Source: Paludibacteraceae bacterium
GTDB taxonomy: Bacteria; Bacteroidota; Bacteroidia; Bacteroidales; Paludibacteraceae
Direction: 5' to 3'
Assembly (NCBI GenBank): GCA_028694915.1
Contig: JAQVJY010000004.1
Coordinates: 80,859 to 144,858 of the forward strand
DNA: 64,000 nucleotides
Below, piece after piece: positions 34,621 to 44,800 of the stretch. Made by a program: the position numbers and the translations under genes. The notes under the pieces are model-generated. The model was not told where the DNA came from, searched no databases, and saw only the letters and a program-made list of their open reading frames with translations. Each line of letters starts with the position of its first letter. The stretch's first letter is position 1.

Positions 34621-36479
34621 TATTTCAGGAGTTGAGCGTTAAACGATTTAAGAGTTTCCAATACGTTTGAACGTACGTTAATAAAGTTTTCTATTCCTTG
34701 TGCTTTCAAATCTTCCATACAAGCAGGAGCACCTGCTACAATGAAAATCTGTTTGCCATTGATAGCTTTAAATGCTGCTGGAGCAAATTCAGCATATTCA
34801 TCGTCGCTTGAACACAAGACAATAATATCGGCGCCAGCTTTTTGAGCAGCAGCCACACCAGCTTCTACAGTATCGAAACCTAGATTATCAACCACCTCGT
34901 AACCGGCACACGCCAAGAAGTTGCACGAAAATTGTGCACGAGCCAAACGCATAGCCAAGCTACCAATGGTCAGCATAAAGGCTTTAGGGCGTTTTGCTGC
35001 TTTTTCAGTAGCTAAGCGCAATGCTTCAAATTCTTGAGCGGCACGTACTTGTGGCAATTTAGCCAATCCACTTTCGGTAGAGCAGCCACATTTGCACACG
35101 CAAGCCTCGTCGGTTATTTTTTGAGCAGCTTGTTCATTGAAATTTGGGAATTGATTGGTACCAAGCAATACTTCTTTACGCACCGAAACATCTTTCAAAC
35201 GTGCATTTGCTGTTGCTTCCATATCCGTTTGTACTTGACCGGCTTCTACAGCAGCAAAGAAACCACCTTTCGATTGAATATCCAAGAAACGTTTCCAAGC
35301 TTGTTCGGCAAGACTAGCCGTCAAGTTTTCGATATAATATGAGCCTGCACTTGGGTCAGTCACCTTATCGAAATGTGATTCTTCTCTCAACAACAATTGT
35401 TGATTACGTGCAATACGTTCTGAAAAATCATCGCCTTCTTTGAACGTTACATCAAATGGATTAACCGTTAATGATTCGACACCAGCCAATGTGGCGCTCA
35501 TAGCTTCTGTTTGCGTACGCAATAAATTTACATGAGCATCGTATACGGTTTTGTTAAAAGTAGAAGTTTCAGCATGGATATGCATTTTTGATGCACTTTC
35601 GGTAGTCGGATTGAACGCTTTCACCACCATGGCCCACAATAGACGAGCCGCACGGATTTTGGCAATTTCCATAAAATAGTTACCACCAACACCCATATTA
35701 AACTTAATAGCATTCGCAGCTGCATCAGCTGAAACACCAGCATCGGTAAGCATTTCGATATATTGTGCGCCCCAAGCTAAAGCATAGCCCAACTCTTGTG
35801 CACAATAAGCACCAGCATTATTTAAGCTGATAGAGTTAACACCAAGTACGCGATAAGCAGGCAGTTGTTTTTGAGCATCCACCATGGCTTTAGCAAATTG
35901 GGCAACTACAGTTTTGTCAAGTTTTTTGCCTTTTAACAACATACGATTCATTGGATCGCAGTTGATAGAGCCATTCAATTTGGCAACATCGTAACCTTTT
36001 GATTTAAAGTAGTCGGCCAACAAACCTACCAACTCGGCTGAACGACGAATACAAACCGTGAAATTGAGTTCCACGCAGTCTGCCGCAATTCCGTCGAGCA
36101 ATGTAGCGATGTAAGCGCTACCTAATTCCGCTTTGTTCAGTTTGAAACCTAACGAGTCAACACCTTTGTTCAAAACGTCAAGCGCTTTGGTGTTGGCAAC
36201 TTTGGCGTCTTTTGCATCAATATTTTGACGCACGTACCAACTGTTGTCGGTTTTAATGCCACGCACATAAGGAAATTCTCCAGGCGCTGATTCGGTAGTT
36301 TTTAAGGCTGCCACGTCTTCTGTGCGATAGAAAGGCATTACGTTAAACCCTTCATTGGTTCTCCAAACGAGCTTTTTGCTAAAATCAGCTCCTTTGAGGT
36401 CAGCCTCTATTTTCGCCATCCACTCTGCGGTGGTCACTGCGGGAAAATCGGCCAACAGATTTAATTTCTTTTCTGCCAT
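34620..36479 (-). CDS. mutA: Methylmalonyl-CoA mutase small subunit
   Basis: This 619-residue partner of MutB forms the heterodimer typical of Bacteroidota and propionibacteria. The N-terminal half resembles MutB ([20 protein letters not shown]). The C-terminal domain has a Rossmann-like B12 fold but lacks the DxHxxG cobalamin ligand, as is normal for the small subunit. An acid-free CVCKCGC segment near residue 485 is a Cys-rich insertion in the linker. Earlier in-frame codons run up to 36554, but [16 protein letters not shown] at 36479 is the standard start. The promoter lies 163 bases upstream, leaving a long leader. Confidence 0.95.
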   Translation of the reverse strand: MAEKKLNLLADFPAVTTAEWMAKIEADLKGADFSKKLVWRTNEGFNVMPFYRTEDVAALKTTESAPGEFPYVRGIKTDNSWYVRQNIDAKDAKVANTKALDVLNKGVDSLGFKLNKAELGSAYIATLLDGIAADCVELNFTVCIRRSAELVGLLADYFKSKGYDVAKLNGSINCDPMNRMLLKGKKLDKTVVAQFAKAMVDAQKQLPAYRVLGVNSISLNNAGAYCAQELGYALAWGAQYIEMLTDAGVSADAAANAIKFNMGVGGNYFMEIAKIRAARLLWAMVVKAFNPTTESASKMHIHAETSTFNKTVYDAHVNLLRTQTEAMSATLAGVESLTVNPFDVTFKEGDDFSERIARNQQLLLREESHFDKVTDPSAGSYYIENLTASLAEQAWKRFLDIQSKGGFFAAVEAGQVQTDMEATANARLKDVSVRKEVLLGTNQFPNFNEQAAQKITDEACVCKCGCSTESGLAKLPQVRAAQEFEALRLATEKAAKRPKAFMLTIGSLAMRLARAQFSCNFLACAGYEVVDNLGFDTVEAGVAAAQKAGADIIVLCSSDDEYAEFAPAAFKAINGKQIFIVAGAPACMEDLKAQGIENFINVRSNVLETLKSFNAQLLK

Positions 36480-36642
36480 AAAATAAGTATTTATAAAATT
36501 GAAAGTATGTACTCTATTTTCAAAAACATACGACATAATAAAATGCGCCAACAAGCTCTGTAAAGCCGATTAGCAACATGCAATTAGCGTATCATATTAC
36601 ACGTTTGATGACGTAATAAGTGATTTTTTAGGTTAAGCGCTG

Positions 36643-36650
36643 CAAAGTTA
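36643..36650 (-). promoter_or_regulatory. Promoter -7 element for mutAB with a long leader
   Basis: TAACTTTG on the minus strand fits the consensus. The leader of about 160 bases (36480-36642) shows no cobalamin-riboswitch core that I can recognise. The rest of the gene-free stretch 36480-36804 holds only the two divergent promoters. Confidence 0.5.
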
Positions 36651-36745
36651 CAATTTTTTGACGGAGATACCCACCATTTTAGCCGAAAAAACACACTAAA
36701 ATAAAAGAATAAAACGAGATGTAACATCGTAATAAAAAAATACAT

Positions 36746-36753
36746 ATCTTTGC
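36746..36753 (+). promoter_or_regulatory. Promoter -7 element for the amylase gene
   Basis: TATCTTTG fits the consensus and lies 51 bases before the ATG at 36805. Confidence 0.6.
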
Positions 36754-36804
36754 TTCGTGACCATTCTCTAAAAATAAGCATAACCTTCTAATTTAATTAC
36801 TATT

Positions 36805-39441
36805 ATGAAAACACTCCACTCGCATTGGCGACTCATAATTACAGTGATTGCATGGTGCACTTTTCTACCAATAAACGCCGCTTCATTTGTTGGTGAAAGA
36901 ACCGATTTTCGCGACGAAACGATATATTTTCTCATGACCACACGTTTCTACGATGGCGACTTGACCAATAACGTACAATGTTGGGATGGCACGCAATACA
37001 ATCAAGGTGATCCTGCGTGGCGTGGCGACTTTAAAGGATTAATCGCTAAACTCGATTACATCAAAGCATTAGGTTTTACGGCTATTTGGATTACACCAGT
37101 AGTAGAAAACTGTTCTGGTTACGACTATCATGGTTATCACGCTATCAATTTTAGCAAAGTAGATCCGCGCTATGAATCGGAAGATTGCGATTTTCAAGAT
37201 TTGATAGACGCCGTACACGCCAAAGGCATGAAAATTATTTTGGACGTGGTGTTTAATCATACAGGAAATTTTGGCGAAGAATTTTTATGTCCGATGTTCA
37301 CAAAAACTGGTGATTTATCATCAACCGACTGCTTAACACCTCACGCCCAAACAAAACTACCGGCTAATTATGCCAGTTTAAGTTCAGGCGAACAATATCA
37401 AGCGCGTTTGGCTTTGATGAAAAATACGGATGGCAAAAATCACGATGCCAAAAACTATTGGCACCATTATGGTAATTTCAATTGGGACGACATCACCAGT
37501 CAATGGGCACAAATTGCAGGTGATTGCGTTGATTTAAACACAGAAAATCCAGCGGTATACAACTACATTGTTCGTGCTTATTCATCGTTTATCCGCATGG
37601 GTGTAGATGGCTTCCGTATCGACACAGGGAAACATATTTCACGTTTGGTATTTAACAAAGTTTTTAACGATGCTTTCCATGCGGCAGCACAAGCAGCTGG
37701 CAAACCAAATTTCTTTATGTTTTCCGAAATTTGCACACGCGACCGCAACTATTGGTATCGCAACACACCTGCCATTTCCACACCATTCTACACGTGGAAA
37801 GATTCAAAAAGTTACGCTTGGTCTGGCGATTCTACTGTTTGGGAAAACATCTCTATCATGAATGGTACCGAAGGTTTTACGGGCACAGTAAATCAAGCAT
37901 CGTGCATTTCGAATTACAACGACAATAGCAGCGAAGGCGGACAGCCATCGAGCACCAATACCAAATTGAATGGCAACGATTACCACGCACCCGATTGGTC
38001 GAGACATTCTGGATTAAATGTGATTGACTTCCCGATGCATTGGAATTTTGAAAATGCAGGTAGCGCTTACAACGTAGCCTTGAGTGGCGACTGGAGTTAT
38101 AACGATGCCACTTTCAATGTAACTTACGTAGATTCTCACGACTACGCGCCTGATGGAGCACCCGAAAGTCAACGTTTTGCGAAAGATCAATCTACGTGGG
38201 CTGAAAATCTATCATTAATATATACTTTTAGAGGGATTCCTTGTGTGTATTATGGTTCAGAAATTGAATTCAAAAAAGGTTGTATCATCGATAAAGGTCC
38301 AAACATGCCATTACGTGAAAGTGGACGCGCTTATTTCGGCGACTACATTACAGGTTCGCTCAACGTCACTGATTTTGCCCAATATAATAATGCCAATGGC
38401 AATGTGGCGGTAACACTCAAACACCCTTTGGCTTTACATATTCAACGTTTGAGCAAACTTCGTATGGCTATACCAGCTCTTCGTAAAGGACAATATTCCA
38501 CCGATAATTGTTCTGGCTCGTTTGCTTTTAAACGTCGCTATACCGATGCCACCACCGACAGTTACGTGTTAGTATGTATCTCTGGAGGAGCTACTTTTAG
38601 CAATATTCCAAATGGCACATACACCGACGCTGTGACTGGCGACACAAAGACAGTTACGAATAATTCCTTGACAGCTAGCTGTTCTGGCAAAGGTAATTTA
38701 CGCGCTTACGTTCTTTCAACTGCCAAAACAACTGCCCCAGGAAAAGTGGGAACTGATGGTCAATACATCTACGGCAGTTCATCCGTGACTGTTCCGCAAG
38801 GCACTTACCCTGATCCAACAGAAGTTCTGTTAGAGGGCGAAGGCAGTGGTGAAACTGGTGGCGGTGGCACAGGCGAGATTATCACACCATGTGTTAGTAC
38901 CGACGAACGTGCAGTGTTCTTGACCAAATCAAGCGATTTTGGTAGTAGCATCAACGCCTACATTTGGCACAAAACCACTGGATCGACAACACAAGTATGT
39001 GGCGGATGGCCAGGCAAAAAAATGACTGCATTAGGAAATAACGTCTATAAATTCAGTATTCCAACTGAAGCTACAGCGGTCGACGGAACTTGGCAAATTA
39101 TCTTCAATGATGGCAGTGGCAACCAAACAGCGGACTTAGCTTTTACATTGAACGGAATGTACTCTGGTGCCAATAAAGGCAGCATAACTTGTGCAAGTAC
39201 AGTCACACTCAATTGTGCTGATGTGCCACAAGGCATTGACTACGCAACTGCAAACAAACTCGTAATTTATAGTAATGACGGAACGTTAATAATTAGTAGT
39301 CCACAAGCTACCACACTGTACATTCACACCATAGACGGACGCTTATTACGCACCGTGGATATCGAATCTGGCATTACTACGCTCGAGGGCTTCCAACAAG
39401 GCGTATATCTCGTAAATGGTAAAAAAGCTATTGTATTATAA
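36805..39441 (+). CDS. Secreted alpha-amylase (GH13) with starch-binding and T9SS domains
   Basis: This is an 878-residue exported protein with a signal peptide (LIITVIAWCTFLPINAA). The GH13 barrel shows all four conserved regions: DVVFNHTG near 147, GVDGFRIDTGKH near 265 with the nucleophile Asp, FMFSEICT near 305 with the acid Glu, and VTYVDSHDYAP near 440 with the third Asp. A Gly/Thr-rich linker (GEGSGETGGGGTGE) near 690 leads to a CBM26-like module (AYIWHKTTGSTTQVCGGWPGK). The final ~75 residues look like a T9SS sorting domain (YIHTIDGRLLRTV, FQQGVYLVNGKKA). It should hydrolyse starch or maltodextrins outside the cell. No SusC/SusD pair is next to it. Confidence 0.93.
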   Translation: MKTLHSHWRLIITVIAWCTFLPINAASFVGERTDFRDETIYFLMTTRFYDGDLTNNVQCWDGTQYNQGDPAWRGDFKGLIAKLDYIKALGFTAIWITPVVENCSGYDYHGYHAINFSKVDPRYESEDCDFQDLIDAVHAKGMKIILDVVFNHTGNFGEEFLCPMFTKTGDLSSTDCLTPHAQTKLPANYASLSSGEQYQARLALMKNTDGKNHDAKNYWHHYGNFNWDDITSQWAQIAGDCVDLNTENPAVYNYIVRAYSSFIRMGVDGFRIDTGKHISRLVFNKVFNDAFHAAAQAAGKPNFFMFSEICTRDRNYWYRNTPAISTPFYTWKDSKSYAWSGDSTVWENISIMNGTEGFTGTVNQASCISNYNDNSSEGGQPSSTNTKLNGNDYHAPDWSRHSGLNVIDFPMHWNFENAGSAYNVALSGDWSYNDATFNVTYVDSHDYAPDGAPESQRFAKDQSTWAENLSLIYTFRGIPCVYYGSEIEFKKGCIIDKGPNMPLRESGRAYFGDYITGSLNVTDFAQYNNANGNVAVTLKHPLALHIQRLSKLRMAIPALRKGQYSTDNCSGSFAFKRRYTDATTDSYVLVCISGGATFSNIPNGTYTDAVTGDTKTVTNNSLTASCSGKGNLRAYVLSTAKTTAPGKVGTDGQYIYGSSSVTVPQGTYPDPTEVLLEGEGSGETGGGGTGEIITPCVSTDERAVFLTKSSDFGSSINAYIWHKTTGSTTQVCGGWPGKKMTALGNNVYKFSIPTEATAVDGTWQIIFNDGSGNQTADLAFTLNGMYSGANKGSITCASTVTLNCADVPQGIDYATANKLVIYSNDGTLIISSPQATTLYIHTIDGRLLRTVDIESGITTLEGFQQGVYLVNGKKAIVL

Positions 39442-39467
39442 TCACCATTTATCCAATAGTTAAGACT

Positions 39468-39493
39468 TTGAGGCGAACAATCGTTCGCCTCAA
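39468..39493 (+). terminator. Hairpin after the amylase gene
   Basis: TTGAGGCGAAC and GTTCGCCTCAA form a perfect 11-bp stem with an AATC loop. The following T run is broken (AATTCGTTT), so it may be a weak terminator or an mRNA-stabilising hairpin. Confidence 0.65.
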
Positions 39494-39629
39494 TTCGTTT
39501 CCACACAAAATCTTTTAACATAATTTTTATCGAAAAACAATAAATATATTTTGATATTCAAAAAATAATACCTTACTTTGCAACCGATTTGATTTTGTTT
39601 GCTTCGTAAACACGTTTAATTTTATAGAT

Positions 39630-41675
39630 ATGAAAAAAGTAATTTATGCAGCTATGATTACCACAGCTATCGTTGCTACTTCATGCGGCAACAACAAACC
39701 TGAACGAACCTCTGGTATTCGTTTTAGCGATTTAGACACAACCGTGTCGCCAACAGAAGATTTCTACCAATACGCCTGCGGCGGTTGGATGAAAAACCAC
39801 CCTCTCACAGCGGAATATGCACGCTATGGAAGTTTCGACAAATTGGCCGAAGACAACCAAGAACAACTCAAAGGTTTAATCACAGACATTGCCAAGGACA
39901 ACCACAAAAAAGGTTCTATCCCACAAAAAATTGGTGACTTATACAATCTTGGTATGGACAGTGCTACCATTGAAAAACAAGGCGCTGAGCCACTCAAAGC
40001 CGAATTGAAAAGCATTGCTGCCATGACAAAAAAAACGGAATTGACTAATAAATTGGCAGCATATGCACAAGAAGGTGGCAGTCCACTATTTTCCATATTT
40101 GGCGAAGCAAATCCAAACAACAGCAAAGAGTGTATAGCTTGGGTATGGCAAACAGGACTTGGCATTGGCGACCGCGATTATTACCTCGACAACAGTGCTA
40201 ACATGGAAACTATCCGTAAAGAATATGTCACATTGTTAAGCAAATTCATGCAATTGTCAGGCTACGATAAAGAAGCGAAAATCGCTAACACGGACGAGAT
40301 GGCAAAACGCATTTTGGCATTTGAAACCGAATTAGCAAAAGCCTTTATGGATAAAAATGACACACGTGACCCATACAAAACGTGTAACATTGTAAGCGTA
40401 GACGAATGGCAAAAAATGTTACCAATCATCGACCTAAAATCATACATGAATACAATTGGTCTTGGTGCTATCAAATCAGTAAATATTGGTCAAGTAGAAT
40501 ACACAAAATCACTCAATAAAATTCTTGAAAAAACCGACCTCGAAGTACTCAAAGCTTATTTTGCTTGTAACTATGTAAATGGTGCAGCGAGTTATTTGAG
40601 CAGTGCCTTTGTAGATGCCAACTTCCATTTTTATGGACGTGTACTGTCTGGACGCGAAGAACAACGTCCTCGTTGGAAACGTGTAGTTGGTACCGTAGAC
40701 GAGTCATTGGGAGAAGCTGTTGGACAAATGTATGTGGAAAAATATTTCCCTGCTGAAGCCAAAGAACGCATGCTTAAATTAGTATCAAATCTTCAGGCTG
40801 CTTTGCGCGAACGCATTGCACAAAACACGTGGATGACCGATTCGACAAAACAAAAATCGTATGAAAAACTGGACGCCTTCATTGTAAAAGTAGGTTATCC
40901 TGACAAATGGCGCGATTATAGCAATTTACAAATTGAAAAAGATAGCTATTTTGCAAACATACAACGCGCTAGCCGTTTCGAAACCGCTTATCAAATGAGT
41001 AAAATTGGAAAAGCAGTAGATCCAACAGAATGGTTGATGACTCCACAAACAGTGAATGCTTACTACAACCCAACCACCAACGAAATTTGTTTCCCTGCCG
41101 GTATTCTGCAAGTGCCATTTTTCGATATGAATGCTGACGATGCAGTAAATTATGGCGCAATCGGTGTAGTGATTGGTCACGAAATGACACACGGATTTGA
41201 CGATCAAGGACGCAATTACGACAAAACTGGTAATCTTAAAAACTGGTGGGCTGAAAGTGATGCCACCAATTTTAAAGAACGTACAAACGTTTTGGTGAAC
41301 TATTTCGATAAGATTGAAGTTTTACCAGGTACTTTCGCTAATGGAACCTTTACATTAGGTGAAAACATTGCCGACAACGGTGGACTTAATATTTCGTATG
41401 TAGCACTTCAAAAAGCCAAAAAACAAGGTGACATTAAAGAAAATATGGATGGTTTTACCGCTGACCAACGTTTCTTCATTGCTTACGCAGGTGTTTGGGC
41501 TGGCAACATTCGCGAAGCCGAAATGCTCCGTCGCACGAAAGAAGATCCACACTCTTTAGGCAGATTACGTGTAAATGCCACACTTCCACACATCGATGCA
41601 TTTATCAAAACATTTGATGTAAAAGAGGGCGATAAAATGTACCTAGCTCCAAATAATAGAGCAAAAATTTGGTAA
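39630..41675 (+). CDS. pepO: M13-family zinc metallopeptidase (PepO/neprilysin type), lipoprotein
   Basis: This 681-residue protein has a lipoprotein signal (MKKVIYAAMITTAIVATSCGN, Cys near residue 19). The N-terminal M13 domain starts with TVSPTEDFYQYACGGWMK. The catalytic domain has the zinc motif VIGHEMTHGFDDQGR near residue 515 and the third ligand region ENIADNGGLNISY near 575. Family enzymes cleave peptides up to about 50 residues long. It is probably anchored in the periplasm or on the outer membrane. The promoter is imperfect (TTACTTTG near 39573), and the gene ends at a strong terminator. Confidence 0.94.
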   Translation: MKKVIYAAMITTAIVATSCGNNKPERTSGIRFSDLDTTVSPTEDFYQYACGGWMKNHPLTAEYARYGSFDKLAEDNQEQLKGLITDIAKDNHKKGSIPQKIGDLYNLGMDSATIEKQGAEPLKAELKSIAAMTKKTELTNKLAAYAQEGGSPLFSIFGEANPNNSKECIAWVWQTGLGIGDRDYYLDNSANMETIRKEYVTLLSKFMQLSGYDKEAKIANTDEMAKRILAFETELAKAFMDKNDTRDPYKTCNIVSVDEWQKMLPIIDLKSYMNTIGLGAIKSVNIGQVEYTKSLNKILEKTDLEVLKAYFACNYVNGAASYLSSAFVDANFHFYGRVLSGREEQRPRWKRVVGTVDESLGEAVGQMYVEKYFPAEAKERMLKLVSNLQAALRERIAQNTWMTDSTKQKSYEKLDAFIVKVGYPDKWRDYSNLQIEKDSYFANIQRASRFETAYQMSKIGKAVDPTEWLMTPQTVNAYYNPTTNEICFPAGILQVPFFDMNADDAVNYGAIGVVIGHEMTHGFDDQGRNYDKTGNLKNWWAESDATNFKERTNVLVNYFDKIEVLPGTFANGTFTLGENIADNGGLNISYVALQKAKKQGDIKENMDGFTADQRFFIAYAGVWAGNIREAEMLRRTKEDPHSLGRLRVNATLPHIDAFIKTFDVKEGDKMYLAPNNRAKIW

Positions 41676-41691
41676 GAATCATAATTCATAT

Positions 41692-41724
41692 AAAAAGCCC
41701 ACAAGTTGTACTTGTGGGCTTTTT
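41692..41724 (+). terminator. Intrinsic terminator of pepO
   Basis: The stem AAAAAGCCCACAAG/CTTGTGGGCTTTTT has a TTGTA loop and a T run. Confidence 0.88.
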
Positions 41725-41826
41725 ATATATCCATCCAGAAAGAACTTGATGCTTTGATTTAAAACAAAAAGTCTATTTTATCTTACAATTCATTATAAAA
41801 ATATAAGATTTTTAAGCTAAAAATAG

Positions 41827-41834
41827 TATCTTTG
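41827..41834 (+). promoter_or_regulatory. Promoter -7 element for gltB
   Basis: TATCTTTG followed by CG lies 21 bases before the gltB start. Confidence 0.6.
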
Positions 41835-41855
41835 CGCTTTATTTTGTAAAAATGA

Positions 41856-44800
41856 ATGCATATGGCTACAAGTGACAAAAACAGACAAGGCTATCCACTA
41901 GCACAAGGATTATACAACCCCAAAAATGAACACGACGCATGCGGTGTAGGATTTGTGGTAAATATATCAGGCGATAAGTCGCACGATATTATTGAAAACG
42001 GATTAAATGTATTAGCCAATATGCAACATCGCGGTGCAGAAGGTGCCGACAAAAAAAGTGGCGATGGGGCTGGTATTATGACTCAGATTTCACATGAGTT
42101 TATTCTCTTACAAGGCATTCCTGTTCCTGAACGTGGGAAATATGGAACAGGATTGGTATTTGTGCCTAAAGACAAAGCTTTACAAACTGCTTGCTTAGAG
42201 CTCATTCGTCGTCATGTGACCCAAGAAGGTTTAACCCTGATGCCAATACGCGACGTCCCTGTAAATAGCCACGTGTTAGGCGAAGCTGCGCTAGCTGTAG
42301 AACCTGCTATCAAGCAACTCTTTATCACAGGCGATAGTGGCGATTCACTGGAATTACGTTTATTCAGAATCAGAAAACGCATTGAACAAGAAGTACTAAA
42401 ATTGTATAATAGCCCAAGAACGTGTTACATCGTCAGCTTGTCTAGCAAACGTATTGTGTACAAAGGCATGTTGACATCAACACAATTGCGTGATTACTTC
42501 ACCGATTTAACCAATCCCTATTATACCAGTGCACTCGCTTTGGTACATTCCCGGTTTTCTACCAACACCTTCCCTACTTGGGATATGGCACAACCATTCC
42601 GATTTCTTGGTCATAATGGAGAAATCAATACCATCGATGGCAACCGAACTTGGGTAAGTGCTTGTGAAAACGTATTTAATCTTGAGAAAGCGGGTAATAT
42701 CCACGAACTATCGCCCATCATTCAACCCAACATGAGCGACAGTGCCTCATTGGACAACACATTGGAATTTTTTGTAATGGCTGGTATGTCCTTACCACGC
42801 GCTTTAGCCATGTTACTTCCTGAAAGTTTTAACTCCAAAAATCCAATTTCGCCAGAACTACGTGGATTTTATGAATATCATAGTATGTTCAAAGAGCCTT
42901 GGGATGGTCCTGCCGCACTCTTATTTTGCGACGGACGCTACATTGGTGGTATGTTGGACAGAAATGGCTTACGACCAGCACGATATTTAATCACCACCGA
43001 CAATATGATGATTGTGGCTTCTGAAACGGGTGTACTAGAAATACCTGCTGAACGCGTACGTGAAAAAGGACGATTTAAACCAGGGAAAATCTTAATTATC
43101 GATACTGAAGCTGGCACATTTAGAAACGATGCCGAAATAAAAGCCGAATTGGCGAACGAACATCCTTACACAGAATGGCTTAATAAAAGTCGTGTAACTT
43201 TGAGCAACATCACCTCTGGTCGAAAAATAACCAATGCTATTGACGAACTTTATCCCAAGTTACGTGCGTTTGGTTATACCCAAGAAGATATTGATCGCGT
43301 GATATTACCAATGGTCATTAACTCCAACGAACCAATTGGTTCTATGGGCGACGATACACCGCTGGCTGTTTTCTCTCAAAAACCACAACGATTATTCAAC
43401 TATTTCCGACAACGATTTGCACAAGTCACCAATCCGCCCATTGACCCGCTGCGCGAAGAAGCTGTGATGTCACTTACTGGCTACATTGGTTCGGTCAACA
43501 GTAATTTATTGATGCCTTCAGAAGGCGACTGTAAAGTTGTACGTTTACCAAATCCGTTACTCACAAACCGTGATTTAGATATTTTATACCATCTAGAATA
43601 CAAAGGTTTTAAAACCAATTCGTTAGATATTACCTTTGATGTAGAATTAGGCGAAAGAGGATTAGAAGAACGGTTAAAATCACTTTGTAAAGAAGCTGAA
43701 AAAGCAGTAGATAACGGCTGTAATTACATCATTTTGAGCGATCGAAAAATAGATGCGAAAAAAGCACCAATTCCATCACTATTAGCGGTTTCGGCCATAC
43801 ATCATTACCTCATCCAGTGTGATAAACGTGTGCAAACGGCTTTAATTGTTGAGTCGGCAGAACCACGTGAAGTCGAGCATTTTGCGTTACTCATCGGCTT
43901 TGGAGCAAGTGCCGTGTGTCCTTATATGGCTTTTGCTGTTATTGACGATTTGGTAACAAACAAAAAAGTACAACTCGATTACGACACCGCCGAAAAACAT
44001 TATATCAAAGCATTAGATAAAGGTTTGCTAAAAATTATGTCGAAATCAGGTATTTCAACCTTGCGTAGTTATCGTGCTGCTCAGATGTTCGAAAGCATTG
44101 GTTTATCCTCTGAATTGTTAGGCGCCTATTTTAAAGGAATCACCTCTCCTATTGAAGGTATTACCCTTAAAGAACTTGCCAAAAATACCATTACAGCTCT
44201 TAAATTAGGATTTCCTGACGAACCTCACCAAGTCAACAGCGATTCCGAATTGGGAGATTGGGGTAATTTAATCTATCGCAAAGGTGGTGAAATACACGCT
44301 TGGTCACCCAGAACTGTCAGTTTGCTACGCAAAGCAGCTGTACAAAATAACCCTGAATTATATCAGGAATTTACACAACACGCCGATGCGCCAGAAACGC
44401 CTATTTTTATTCGTAATTTAACGACATTAACACAAAGAACGCCTATTTCGATTGATGAAGTAGAACCAGCAGAAGCCATTTTTAAACGTTTTGTGGCAGG
44501 AGCTATGTCGTTTGGGGCTATCAGCAAAGAAGCGCATGAAACAATTGCTATCGCCATGAACCGACTAGGCGGAAAAAGCAACACTGGTGAAGGCGGCGAA
44601 GATCCAGAACGCTACCAATGTGAAAGTAATCAGAACTGTCGTCGTAGCAGCATCAAACAAGTGGCATCGGGTCGATTTGGTGTCAATGCTGAATATTTAG
44701 TGAATGCTGACGAAATACAAATCAAAGTAGCACAAGGTGCAAAACCAGGCGAAGGTGGTCAATTGCCTGGTTATAAAGTGGACGAGCTCGTTGCAAAAAC

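Noticed and set aside
36480..36642. Cobalamin riboswitch before mutA
   Set aside because: No B12-box-like core or multi-helix layout could be recognised in the leader.
41852..41875. Short out-of-frame ATG before gltB
   Set aside because: Seven codons only, overlapping the gltB start; no sign of a leader peptide.
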